A stretch of DNA of 64,000 bases, taken from the NCBI GenBank assembly GCA_013399855.1, contig VXAY01004334.1, positions 709,375 to 773,374 of the forward strand. Reading direction: 5' to 3'. The notes under the pieces were generated by a model. That model made no database searches. It saw only the letters and a list, made by a program, of their open reading frames with translations, and was not told where the DNA came from. The position numbers and the translations under genes were made by a program. Numbering within the stretch: position 1 is the first letter of the stretch; each line of letters opens with the position of its first letter. This DNA is from Oxyruncus cristatus. Taxonomy: Eukaryota > Chordata > Aves > Passeriformes > Cotingidae. Positions 37,200-48,829 of this stretch are shown one piece after another.

Positions 37200-39000
37200 G
37201 AAGAAATAAATACTGGGAAAAAAATAAATTGAAGGATGTAGAAGATTGTATTAATTCCATGCAATCCTGTTTTAATCTTCTGGGGTATAATTTGGCACCT
37301 CACACTGCTTGGAGTCCCAGACAAGAGTCTGTTGGGGGGCTGTCTTTTTTGTCAATCAGTCCACAGTTGGTGTTTTCAGTATAACCATTGGAAGAAATAT
37401 ATAAGGGAAATGTGTAAATAACAGGAAAGGTGTATTTTGGAAGAAAAGTGATTGGAGAAAAAGCTAATTTACTGAAAAGGCCATTAGTTTGAACCTGTGT
37501 TTTCCCTAGACAAAGAACTCACCCAAAAAAAGCAAACAGTAGAAAAATCTCCAAAAACCTGAAGCAGCCGCTCCTTGTATTTCATAGAGTAGCTGTTGAG
37601 TACAGGCTCTGACTAGTGCAAGTTTGAAGGTAGGAAGAGTAGATTTATGTGCAGTGAAGTTTATAGTAACAAGGTGATCGAACAGGAGGCATGCTGATAT
37701 TGGTCCATCTCATGGCAAACTCACTGCAGATGAAGACCACAGGGGCAGTACAGATGCTTCTGCTGGCTCCCAGGGTGCTCTGTTGATAAACTGGAGTGTG
37801 GTACATCAAAACTGTAGACTCAGACTTCATGTTTAGTGAAGAAATATAATTTTACCTATTCAGATTTAGGCATATGCTCTTCTTGGTAAGTGACACTAAT
37901 TTAGACTACGGTAGTTCCTGATGGTGAAATAATTGAATTAATTTTTATATTATGGAAACTTGCATTTATTCAATCATGTTTGATGTTTGTTTTCTCTGGG
38001 TAATATTATTTCAGCATGTGATAATTGCTTAGTGTAATCTTTGTAATCTATAAATATTAATGCTCATGAAATGTTAATAACAGCTGATAAAAACAAAATG
38101 CAGAAAAAAGAGCAATTCTATGAATCAATTTAAATTATTTTATAATTGCATAGATAATCACTAAATTATCAAAATATCAGTAGTAATGCATGTTGAACTA
38201 CAGTAGTATGAAATAGTTTGACTATTTTATACAGACTAAGTAGGATTTCCCTTCTTTGTTGCTGTTGTGGTTTCAGGCCATTTTATTTAAAACTGAGATT
38301 ATAAAATCCTGAGGATCTCATCTTGTGGATAGCCAATTCAAGATAGTCATGTCAATTTTAAAGAAGTGCTAATCTCCCAGTACTTTAAATTTCCCTATCT
38401 GAAAATCCTGGTCTGTAGTCAAAAGAGGTGTTTTCCAAAAGTGTAAATGTAAAATTTACTTTTAAGTCATTGTTTTGAGATTTCAGTAAAAATGGGCTGA
38501 CTTTTAGAGGAACCAATAGAAAGTATATGTTTAGAATATCTGAAGTGATGCATCTCAGAATTGATGATTTCTTGAAGTGTGATTTTAGGTGCAAGATCTA
38601 ATTTACAGAGCATCAAATTATCTGTGGTTACTGATATCAAGGTCTTACACTGGAATTTTTGAAACAATGAGAGAGTGATTCAAGCTGAACTTTTTTTTGT
38701 TCTGTAAAGGAGAGTGAAAATAAAATGAGGAAGATAATGGCGGAAAAATAGGAAAAAAAGTGAATTCTATATAAATAAAAAAGTCAACTCTTGTACAATT
38801 ATGAGTTCACTAGTTCTCCAAAAGAAATTGTTTTCCAAATGCTTTGTCACACCATATTCACAGTTCACCTTGGCTTAGGTATTAAGCAGCATCAATTAGC
38901 TGAGCATTCACTGTGTTGACACTTCCAACTAAGTGCATTGTTTGTAGTATTCTGTGGCTGCCTACCCTTTTAGCATGCAAGTATGTTTAAGATACAATGT

Positions 39001-39016
39001 AAAAAAAAAAAAAAAA
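39001..39016. repeat. poly-A tract (16 A)
   Basis: Uninterrupted A run followed by TGGAGAC. It lies about 100 bp upstream of duplication copy B. Confidence 0.9.
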
Positions 39017-39122
39017 TGGAGACATCCATCATTAGTCTGATGTTTTTTAAGATTTGTTCTAAGGCAACAAAAAAAAGGAATTTTTACATGCACCATCATT
39101 GTCAGGAATCACAAATAGTCAT

Positions 39123-39178
39123 CTTTAATCACTGGAAGTTTAATTTTTCCTGCTTTATCTTGAATGTTGATCATATTT
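39123..39178 (+). repeat. short dispersed duplication, copy B
   Basis: Same orientation as copy A at 37147, about 2 kb away. Differences are three substitutions and three extra bases (TGC) in the middle. The flanks diverge immediately on the 3' side and show at most faint similarity on the 5' side. Confidence 0.85.
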
Positions 39179-39339
39179 ACTTTCTCAACATAGACACAGA
39201 GAATATACAGTATAACATGATTAATATAAATGTGGTTTTTGGAAAACCTTTTTCCCATGGCTCCAAAGAAGTGATTAAAAGACAAAGAATTCTGTGAGGT
39301 CTAACAGTAAAATCTGGCTTTAATGCTGCAAGTGACCTA

Positions 39340-39370
39340 AAAGCTTTTTGTTTAATGTACAAAAAGCTTT
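39340..39370. repeat. perfect inverted repeat, 12-bp arms, 7-nt loop
   Basis: AAAGCTTTTTGT (39340-39351), loop TTAATGT, exact reverse complement ACAAAAAGCTTT (39359-39370). Each arm also contains the self-complementary AAGCTT. Confidence 0.9.
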
Positions 39371-39466
39371 CTACAAAAATCTTTCATGTATTCCATGTCC
39401 ATACATAGGATTGAATCAAGAAATGCAAACGCCAGTACCATCTTGAAAGTGTGGTCTGTTCTTCTT

Positions 39467-39482
39467 AAAAAAAAAAAAAAAA
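39467..39482. repeat. poly-A tract (16 A)
   Basis: Uninterrupted A run in unique sequence. Confidence 0.9.
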
Positions 39483-39653
39483 TCTTTTTACATGAGTTTT
39501 CTTAATGAGTCTAGATATGGAAGATACTCAGCATTATTTTAAAAATCCACTTTTGTGACATGAGTAACTGTACTTATATTATTTTCTTCTATCCCTTGTT
39601 CAGTAGGGATGTTGGTTCATTATGTTATTGGTAGGATTTTATAGAAAGAGGAA

Positions 39654-39712
39654 GGATCACTGTATTCTTAAACCTAGTGGTGGTTTAAGGTGGATCACTG
39701 CATTCTTAAACC
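39654..39712 (+). repeat. two near-identical 21-bp direct repeats, 38-bp period
   Basis: GGATCACTGTATTCTTAAACC at 39654-39674 recurs at 39692-39712 with a single T to C change. Between them, TTAAACC (39668-39674) and GGTTTAA (39682-39688) form an inverted pair. It may be a small tandem duplication with an embedded hairpin. Confidence 0.9.
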
Positions 39713-40390
39713 ACTGCAGCATCACACTGCTGCTCCACAGTGTCCTTTCTGTCATTGAAGTGTGGAAAATACTTCGACTGTGACTTGTGTGGAGCTGCAG
39801 GAGAGACTGCTGCATGGCTCTTTCTGCATAAAGTCATGAATCCACTGCCCTGAGTTTACACTGGCATAAAGATCCTGTCAGCCACCCACAATTTCTTCAG
39901 AATTTATTAATATGATAGAGATTAGGTGTTGGTAGGTGGTTTTTTATATTTTTCAATTTAGTTTTTAGCATTTGAAGAACTATTTGCAAAGAGATACCTT
40001 TTAAACAATGAGGATTACAGTAGCATGAGTTAATGCTTTGGTCAGTCTGTTCCTGCCACGGAAAATGCACTGCTTATCAGATTCTCAGATGCATGAGATG
40101 TGCAATTAGTGCAGCAATTTTTTATATTTATTCTCAATTCAAAGTGGTTAGTAAAACAATTGGTTTCTTGCAGATAAAAAAATAATTGAAAGCAATTTAG
40201 TTTTGTACATGAGAGAATTCAACATGGTTTGGTTATCTATGTATTTATTTTTGGGAGGCAATTAACTGCATAAAGGCCAGTCAGAATGGGAGGATATGTT
40301 TGTGCATATCTATGTATCCATGCATTCAGAAGTGACTTATAAAATGTCTGCATTAAAAATGTATTTTGGGGTCCAGAATGTACTTTAATT

Positions 40391-40404
40391 AAAAAAAAAA
40401 AAAA
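40391..40404. repeat. poly-A tract (14 A)
   Basis: Uninterrupted A run after TTAATT. Confidence 0.85.
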
Positions 40405-41590
40405 TCACTACAAGCAAAGAGCCTCTTTTTCAAAGTTGTTCTCATCTAGAGATCACCTTATTAGGAATTTTATTTCTAGGGCCCATTGTCTGGAGGCTTT
40501 GTGTTCTATTTTTCATTTTATTATTGCATGGTACAGGTAAACACATTCTTTCCAAAGTATATGAATAAAGGTGGAAGAATATTTGAGATTTTTGTTTTCT
40601 ATTAGCTCCTAGGGGATCAGACCAAGTTCACTAGTGATTTTTTTCACATGTGAAGCAGCTTAGTGGAATGGATGTGACCTTGCCTGTATGCTTTTTGTTC
40701 TACCAGTAACCTAGTATTTGAATTTCTCTGATTACAAGTTTGTATTTTGCTTTAATAAAGATTGCCTCCTTCAAAGAAATAAGCTAAAAAGCATTCTGGC
40801 AAGCTTGCAGACTTGGAGCGTAGCTCTCAGGAAAAGTAAATATAGTTTCTCACTTAATCTGTTAGAACTTCTTTAAAAAAGTTAATATATTCACCTGAAT
40901 TAAATAAAGTAGTTCTGCATTCTTATATTAGATGCAGTCTAAAACCAAAGATAAATGGAATAGTCTCCACGATGGCTTTATGTAAGGCTAGAACTCCTAC
41001 AGTGCCTTCATGTAAAAGAATAAGCAAAATTTGTTTTCATTCAGTGTTAAAAACGTAGTAAGACAGTTCTCCAGTGCAGCTTAGTAGCTTCTGTTTTTCT
41101 CTGCAGGTCTACTTTGATGCAATAACTCCAGCAGCTTACCTATCAAATAACATCTGTGTTACCGCAGAGTTGTCAGTGGTGTTGTAGACATTCCTGCTCA
41201 AGCAAGCTGAGTACTTCTTTTAGAGCTCTCTGCCCTCTATCACAGTCTCAGGTTTAGTGCTTTGAATCTCTTTGTAATGAGGTCTGTAAACTATGAAATC
41301 TCTGATGCTATGCTTCATGATATATTTTTCTGCTTTTTCTGTCTGACTACAGATTCTGGGCAGAAGATAAGTTTTATAAATAAAAAACCATGAGATAAGA
41401 AACCTGAGAATCCTTGTGATACAAAGGAGTAATGTAAAGTTTTGCAGTTTTTGGGTTTAGTTATGGAGAAATGTTTTATAAACCATTCAATTGCCTTAAA
41501 CTGATTGCAGCCACCAAGAAATGCAACTGCTTTTGTATTAGCTGAGTGTTTACATTATTCCATTAGCCATCTGAAGCTGCTTCAAGAACA

Positions 41591-41634
41591 TGATCATGAT
41601 GATGATTTTTACTATTATTAATATTAATATTATT
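41591..41634. repeat. (ATG)/(ATT) trinucleotide-rich stretch
   Basis: TGATCATGATGATGAT is followed by ACTATTATTAATATTAATA. A simple imperfect repeat. Confidence 0.75.
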
Positions 41635-43484
41635 TTTCATTAGATTAGCATTATTATTTCTGTGATATCAAATTTATATATACTTTGGGAAAGGACAGAT
41701 ATTTCCATATCAGACACAAGAATTAAGTTTCCTGGGCCATGATAAAGAATGAGGAGAGAAATTACATTTTACCTATTTTTTTTCCGTCCATGGGATGTGC
41801 AAGGGAGTCAGCAATGTGAAACTGAAACCCAGGACAATTACACATTCACTACTTTCCCCTTCAACCCTAATACTGAATGAAGTCCAAGACCCAAGACTAA
41901 GAAATGATGGCTTTTAAAGTACATTATTATAATAGAAAGCTGGGAGTGAAAACCAAATGTATTCCAATGCATTTGATCTGTAGGTAATCTTTAACGCAAT
42001 ATCAAAAAAAAAATGATTAAGAAGGATGTCTGTGAATAACATGTCTGCTAAAGAAAGCTTATTAGTTTTCTCTAATAGCCTTCCAGTCACTGCCTCAGGA
42101 TATGGAAGGCCTGAGATAGTTCTATTAATGGAAACAGTGTAGTTGAAACTGCTTTATAATCCTCAGTAAACCCTATGCTGTCAAGAGATTGCTGTGATGA
42201 AACATTCACAACCATGAGGCTGTTTTTTACATTCATGCAGCTGCTTTTTTCTTGGAAACATGTATTTTTGTATTGTGTAAGGCTCACTAAACTGAATTAA
42301 AAATGAATTGTGCTTTGCCTTGGAAGAAAAAATTTATGTTTTAATTAGAAGACCAGTACTTGTTGAGTTCCTTTGCTTAAAAAAAGTTTTTTTAAAAATT
42401 TAATTGATGCACAGGTTTAAGTTTTCAGAATTTTTTCAAGGTTCTCATTTTAAATAGTAAAAATTAAAACCTTTCAGTACATTTTGAACTTGAAAATCAC
42501 ATTCAGAGTATATATGTTACATTGTCCTTACTGTTTTCTTCCATTTCCCATCATGTAATACATTCTCAGGTGTGCACATCTTTATTCCCCAGACCTAAAG
42601 GTATTTTCAGTTAGGAGGAAGTTTTTGCAGGGTTTAGTCTTTCAAATTTCAGAGCCTCAGAAATGGATAGCATAGATGTCTTGGGGGAGAGAGGGAGGAG
42701 GGGAAGATTTTAAACACAATTTTACCTTTCACCTCGTCAACCATGCAAAAATTTTTAATGTACTTCAACTCATAGATAAGCTGTTTTTAAGATGAATACA
42801 TTTTTAAATGCACCTCATTTATAATTAAAGCTTAAGTACTACACATTAGAAAGATTTTTATTCTGATTTGCAAAATCTTATCAACATTCAGATTAGAATA
42901 TATTTGGGCAAAAGCAGTATGCATAAAAATCAGTTGTAGAAGGCTCGGTGATTAAAGTTTTGTGGCTGATTTTGATGGTGCACTCAACTCTTTCTTACCT
43001 GAGTAGTCATCTTGGTTGTGAGATCATAATCATACTAGGTAATGCTCGGTTAGTTAAGAAGAGAAATCTAACTAAATGCATGCATTTTAGTGATATAGAA
43101 AAGCATCTTTTTCAATGGATGGGATAAGTAAGCATGTTCATAACAACATTTCTTAACCAAGAGTTGTTGAAAGTGTGTCTCTAAAATACATATGCACATG
43201 TGAATTGAGGGGTGAGAAAAGCTAAATATACTTGGACTTACCTGAAGTACCTTTATCTTTTTTTTTTTTTAATTCCTTTTCCCTATTCCATTTGTCTCAC
43301 TCCTTGCAGTAGGAATAAGCACATTAACAAAGAAAATTAACCTTTCATACTGCCATGAGCTGTGATCTTGTCAGATCTTGTAAGATAAGCCAACCTGGGC
43401 CTAATCAGTATTTTAGAGATCCACAAGGGGCAAAAATTTAAGTTGGCAAAATAAGTTGCTCTTCTCTTGTCAAGATTTGTTTCC

Positions 43485-43500
43485 TTTTTTTTTTTTTTTT
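43485..43500. repeat. poly-T tract (16 T)
   Basis: The T run is followed directly by CTTTTCAG, so the whole looks like a strong polypyrimidine tract with an AG. No open coding exon follows that I can recognise. Confidence 0.85.
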
Positions 43501-46067
43501 CTTTTCAGCGGATGTTATTCTTCTGTGGTTTTTAATTTATGTTTTTCAGGTGCATTGTTTTGAAAATGCAAATCATGAAATTCCACTATTCATCACTCAA
43601 TTCTTGGACACACAGCAGTTACATGAATTTACTTGTTGTTATGTTGAGTAGTGGATACAATTTTTAAATAAACACTTAAAAGTATAAAATATTAACTAGC
43701 ATGCAAGTATGTTTGTAATTCTAATTAAATAAGTTTGCTTCTTGCTATAGCTGCAAACATAATACCTTTATGTGAGGCTGCGTATGATACAAAGTAAGGC
43801 ATACACTATATTTTTGGTGTTAAAGGATGCTGCAATATGACCGAAGTTGATATCACTGTGCTGCTAAAAGTGAAAAAACTGTGCTGCTATTGTAATTTTT
43901 TTTTCTGCTTTGTTAGTGTTGAACAATGAGAAAGCAATAATGAAATTCAAATGTAAGAACTTCACATCTATCTCCATCTAGAAAAGTGGACATAAAAATG
44001 GTCATTTCTCCTTCAAAAGCAACTGCATGTAGAAGAATACAAATATCAATATTTCTGTGACATGCTCCCCCAAACTGAAGAAGGGATATTAAACAGCACA
44101 CGATAAAAGGGTTTTATTTCATTAATGTCACCATTTGCATTCCTTTCAATATCCATTGAACCATTAACTTTTAATATTGACCAATTTCTCTGGCAGAATT
44201 CGAATGTTTAATTACTGGATTGTGTGAAGATCTACTGCTTCTTACTATTAATGAAATCCCTGGGCTCTTACTGAGATGCGTATTGAAATAAATTATCAAA
44301 TCTTACACGGATTTAGAAAGAGTGCCCTTTATGCCTCTTTCATAGACCGTATTGAAAAATTGCAAGAGTCCCAGAGAACTAGCATGTATTTGCTGTTTCT
44401 GTACAATTTTGAAGCTGTGTGAATTTTATGAAGGAAAAAATCATTGTCACTTACTGATACTATCTCCAAAATTATTTCCTCTACCCCTTTGACAGTCGCA
44501 ATTAAAAAAATTCATCTCAATGCTTTAAAAAACCTGTTCTTGTGGGAAGGCTAAAGAATGTGAAATACCTTCAAAAGCATTTCAAGCAGAGTGCTACTCC
44601 TAATATAGGTTTCCCTGCAATGGACTCCCAGATAACCAGAGCAGGAGTAAATCTGTCAGCGCATTCACAGGTGCTGAAAAACCAGTTGAATGGAGGAGGA
44701 GAAGGTGGCAATAACTGTTCCATTTTGGCAGATCCCACTGTTCAGTGCAGTCTTGGTGCTGTGTGTAGTCACTTCAGGAATGAGAGGCAAGGACATCAGG
44801 ATGAGTAGTCAGAATGCTCCCCCAGGATTCCCACCCAGGCATGTGTGTGTTTGACTTTCAGCTTCACAGAGGTTACTCTTGTGTCACTTGCACTATTGTT
44901 TGCAAGGGACAAAAGAACAGCAGCTTTTCCTGGGCTGATGACTTCATGATTGAGGGATTTGAGGAAGGAGCTTGGAAGCGAAGTGTAAATAAAAATTGCT
45001 GACTTTAGTATAGAAAAAAGATTTTTTTTTAATTGTTTTTTTTTAATATGGATGTGCTGAATGTTTGGAGGATGGTTTTGGATTAAAATTTGAGCAAGAT
45101 TTTTTGGGTTTTGAGGATGCTTAGGCAGAAAGATTCTTGCAATCAGGGCAGAAACTTCAGAGGAGTGGTTTGTCCATGAATATCACTTCATGTAAGGGTT
45201 TCTTTGCATAGATGGAGAAAGAAGTTAAAGTCATAATTTTGTAGCCAGATTAGTTCTTTAGGTACTTGGCAGTAGAGTTTCTCACATCAGGCATAAGCGA
45301 AGTTTATAAAATAAAAGATTATTAATTCTGTTTGAAGACAGATCTTCCATGACCTTCCATGATTGCTAGAAGATTGATCCTGTCTTGTTTATTCTGTAAA
45401 TTCAGCAGTGCAGAATGATCATATGTGTTTCAAAAGTAATTGATGTGCCTCACATAGCCTGATTTCGGGATGCCTCAGCATTGTACATCATTGACAGTGT
45501 ATTAGGTTCTTTGGCATTGTGTGGTACATTTAGCTAAAAGTCAGATTTTTATTTTGGTGTGGGACAGAATTTGGCCATAATTTATGCAGACCCCCTGCGA
45601 TATTTAGGCACTGTAACACTTCCTAGGAATTGAGCTTTCTGCTTTGACTCCCAAAGTCTGATCTAAGTCTTATCCTGAGTTTCATTTTAAAGTAGTTATT
45701 TTTCTACCTGACATATTTACATTGGAAGTAGTCTTTTATTTGTTTTCATGAATTAGACAGACAGCCAAGTTACAATACAAATGTGGAAATGGCTTTATGT
45801 TTGAAGGCTTTACTGGAATCATGTGCTGTCATTGGAAGCTCTCACTGGAAAATGGTAATTAACATTTTTTATGTGATTTTACTGTGATGAAAAGCGAAAA
45901 GGTTGGAAATCAAGATGCACAGCTGTGCAGTGAGAAAGGACTGAATTCAGGCTGTATGTGACAGCAGCAGAGAGTATTGCCAGACTAGTCCTGAAGCCAG
46001 GGCTGCAGGTAACCTCTTTAGTTTACACACTTTACCTTATTTATCCCTCAGTTGGAGGCATGATTTC

Positions 46068-46083
46068 TTTTTTTTTTTTTTTT
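46068..46083. repeat. poly-T tract (16 T)
   Basis: T run preceded by TGATTTC. No element adjoins it. Confidence 0.85.
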
Positions 46084-47155
46084 GCTAGCATTGCATAGCC
46101 AATTAATACAGTGTCACAAGGCAGTTTTTCTATGATTCTATATTTTATATTGTTTTTTCTACCTGTGCTTAATTGTGCAGTCCTTTGGCTAGTATACTTG
46201 CATTTAGAAGTGTATTTTTTACTTATGCTTTCCACTAGTTGTGTGAATATCTTTGGTATCTTTTAACAGCAGCCTCAGAGTATTTTAAACTAAGGTTTTT
46301 AAGAGAGATAATACATCTATAGAAATGAGATGCAATCTTAAAGCAGTTTTGAAACATTCAACCTGTTTTAGAAATAGTTTGGGGCTTGACATATTATGTA
46401 CTTTTTGCTACTGTCTGTCACATAGGCATCAGGATGCATAAATGCAGGTTCTTAATAGCAATAAACTATGTATTTTTTAGTAATTTTATACTTATGAATT
46501 AATTTATTGTTCTCTCGTATGCTCATTATGCTGAAGTATGCTAGGTTTCATAACTTCCAAGTTAAGATGTCAGGGTTCTTATTAAATATAATACTAGTTT
46601 TATCAGACATGCAGTAAGAGATTATAAAAAATTATTAATTTCAGTAATTTTGTGAGCTTAAAAAAACCATTGAGCTCCTGATAAATTGCTAAATATGAAT
46701 ATATGCTGGATAGTTTGTGTATGTTAAAATGTCAACACTGAATTATAAGTAAAGCTAAATCCTGCCATATGATCAAATGCCTTATATTTAAATTAATGTA
46801 ATACCTTAGTAATTTAAAAATAACACCATAAATGAACTGTTTGGGTATGCATTACTTCTCTTTATGATTTCTCATTTCCAATACTCAAGTAGTTGAAAAT
46901 TAGCTAAGATACAAATTTTACATTGCTTACAATTAATGGGAAATTTACGATTCTCCCATGGCACCAGCAAGATTGTCTGTCCCAAATTCCCAAATTTATC
47001 TGTGAAAATAATGAATAATTTTTCCATATTATGTGCTCCTTTTTCAAGTTCAGTTCCTTTTTCAGCACAGGAGTTTTCACAGTGATTCAAGTGCATGGCA
47101 TTTTTGAAGAGGAAAAATTATGGGTTTGCATTAAGGAAAACAATTGTTTGGTTGT

Positions 47156-47170
47156 AAAAAAAAAAAAAAA
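47156..47170. repeat. poly-A tract (15 A)
   Basis: Uninterrupted A run after TTGGTTGT. Confidence 0.85.
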
Positions 47171-47781
47171 GGTCAGAAAAGGTAAAGATTCAGTTTACTA
47201 GGGAAATAAAACTAAACTTTTAAATCGATATTCTTGTTTTAGTAACTCTAAGCATGCTTAGTCTGTTTGACTAGGGGTTAGGGTATGTGCAGGGTTGCTT
47301 ATTCTTTTTTTCTTAAACAGAAGTTGACTTAAAAATATATCTCAGAGTTTTCGGTCGTGTTCCAGGCTTCTGATAATAGGCTGGCGCAGGACTCGTTATG
47401 AACACTGGTGGTTCACCAGGAACATGAGCATATCATCAGGCAGTTTCTATTAATTCATGTATTTCCAGTATTACAATGACTTCATTACAATTTTGTGACT
47501 ATATAGCCATGCCCTTATAGCAGGATTCAATTTACTAGTGAATAAATGAAACCAATACGATAGGCAATTTACATTATTCAAGCTGAGGCTTTACCCTGAA
47601 TGTGTAGATTTGCATTAAAGCTTTTGATGTTACCAAATTGAATGGGAAGTTAAGGGGGTACTTTCTCTACTGTGACTCAAGTCTGAATGAATCACCAGTG
47701 GCACCATAGCATTGGGTTGATAAGATAAGCAGAATGCTGAGCATAGAGAGGAGACAATATACTAATGTGCAAATCTTCACG

Positions 47782-47814
47782 TGTCCTGCATTGTAATCTG
47801 CATCATAAGAAGGC
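47782..47814 (+). repeat. 33-bp dispersed duplication, copy 1
   Basis: A segment beginning TGTCCTGCATTG and ending AAGGC. It matches 48797-48829 at 30 of 33 positions, same orientation, about 1 kb apart. Family unknown. Confidence 0.85.
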
Positions 47815-48724
47815 AGTATGTATCAATGGAGCCAGTTCCAGTGCTGCAGATGTACAAGATTCATATAACCAATATGAACCTCACTAAGGTTCATATATTC
47901 AATCAATAACCAAGATTCTCTTAAGAAACATAAAAATGTCAGCCTTGCTGGATTTCCTTCATTTAGGGAAGACTGAAAAATGATTTTTTTCAACTTCGTA
48001 CCTTATCATATGATGCAGAGTCATCACAATCTCATGTCACCAGTGGGTAGTCCAACCCACTAAAATAGCAGAACTTTCTTATTTATGAGAGACTGTAATT
48101 TTGGTTTTCTGCTAGGTTTAAGGACTGCCATGACGTCTAGGCCACTGGACATGGTTTGATTTGGAAGGTAAAATTTATATTGCTGTTTATAACATTGCCC
48201 TGCTGTCACTAACTAAATGTGTTTCTCATTTCATTTCTGGTTTAGGTTCGGGGAAATCAGAGTTCTAACAGCATGGCAGAGTTCTGTTTTGGTTTTGATG
48301 GAGTGCTCATCATTGCACCCAAATCAAATGAGGAAATCCAGTGTTATATAGTATTGCCAGAGCTAAATAGAAGAAACACAGATTAGATATTCACCAGTAA
48401 TCCTAAAATACAGGGTTTATGGTATAGCTTGCAACTTAGATATGTTTTATATTAATATACTAGTGAAATGCATAATGTTACAAAATCAAAGCAGATGTAT
48501 ACTGGTGTTTGCATCATTTACCAAATTTGGATGTAAAGTGGTACAGATATTGGGACAGTTTGCATTTATAATTTCATTTCAACTGACAATTGTGGCATCA
48601 TATGTGAAGTATAGAAATTACTTGGTCACAGCACCAATCCTGACAGAGCTCCAGAAGCGTTTGGATGGTACTCTGAGGTGTCCTCAGTTGCTCTGCCTAC
48701 AACTTCCTCTCAAGGCTCCTTTGG

Positions 48725-48829
48725 ACACTTTCTAAGAGCTTAATATCTTTCTTATATGACAGTGCCCAAAATTGCACACAATATCCAAGGTGAGGCTGTC
48801 CTGCATTGCAGTCTGCATCATAACAAGGC
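48725..48829 (-). mobile_element. old CR1 LINE fragment, antisense
   Basis: AAGAGCTTAATATCTTTCTT, then AGTGCCCAAAATTGCACACA and ATATCCAAGGTGAGGC matches the antisense CR1 ORF2 region just upstream of the VRPHLEY-type block. From about 48797 the sequence leaves the CR1 consensus as I remember it and becomes the second copy of the 33-bp duplication. The fragment is heavily diverged and truncated at both ends. Confidence 0.7.
48797..48829 (+). repeat. 33-bp dispersed duplication, copy 2
   Basis: Partner of 47782-47814; it abuts the recognisable CR1 sequence. Three substitutions separate the copies. Confidence 0.85.

Larger units (their letters stand above)
36742..48724. other. long unique AT-rich stretch, no gene recognised
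   Basis: Twelve kilobases without a nameable gene or large repeat. It holds short duplicated modules (37147-37199 with 39123-39178; 39654-39712), a 12-bp hairpin at 39340-39370, several poly-A/T tracts (39001-39016, 39467-39482, 40391-40404, 43258-43270, 43485-43500, 46068-46083, 47156-47170) and an ATG/ATT microsatellite at 41591-41634. Segments near 44110-44535, 46410-46640 and 47380-47640 have the varied, slightly CpG-retaining look of conserved non-coding sequence. Confidence 0.55.

Noticed and set aside
43485..43509. Strong polypyrimidine tract followed by CTTTTCAG, suggesting a 3' splice site
   Set aside because: No open or conserved-looking exon follows, and poly-T tracts are common here.
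44542..45002. Two consecutive plus-strand open frames
   Set aside because: Different frames, no recognisable product and no convincing splice signals between them.
47270..47287. Telomere-like GGGGTTAGGGT
   Set aside because: Less than two repeat units; not an interstitial telomeric array.
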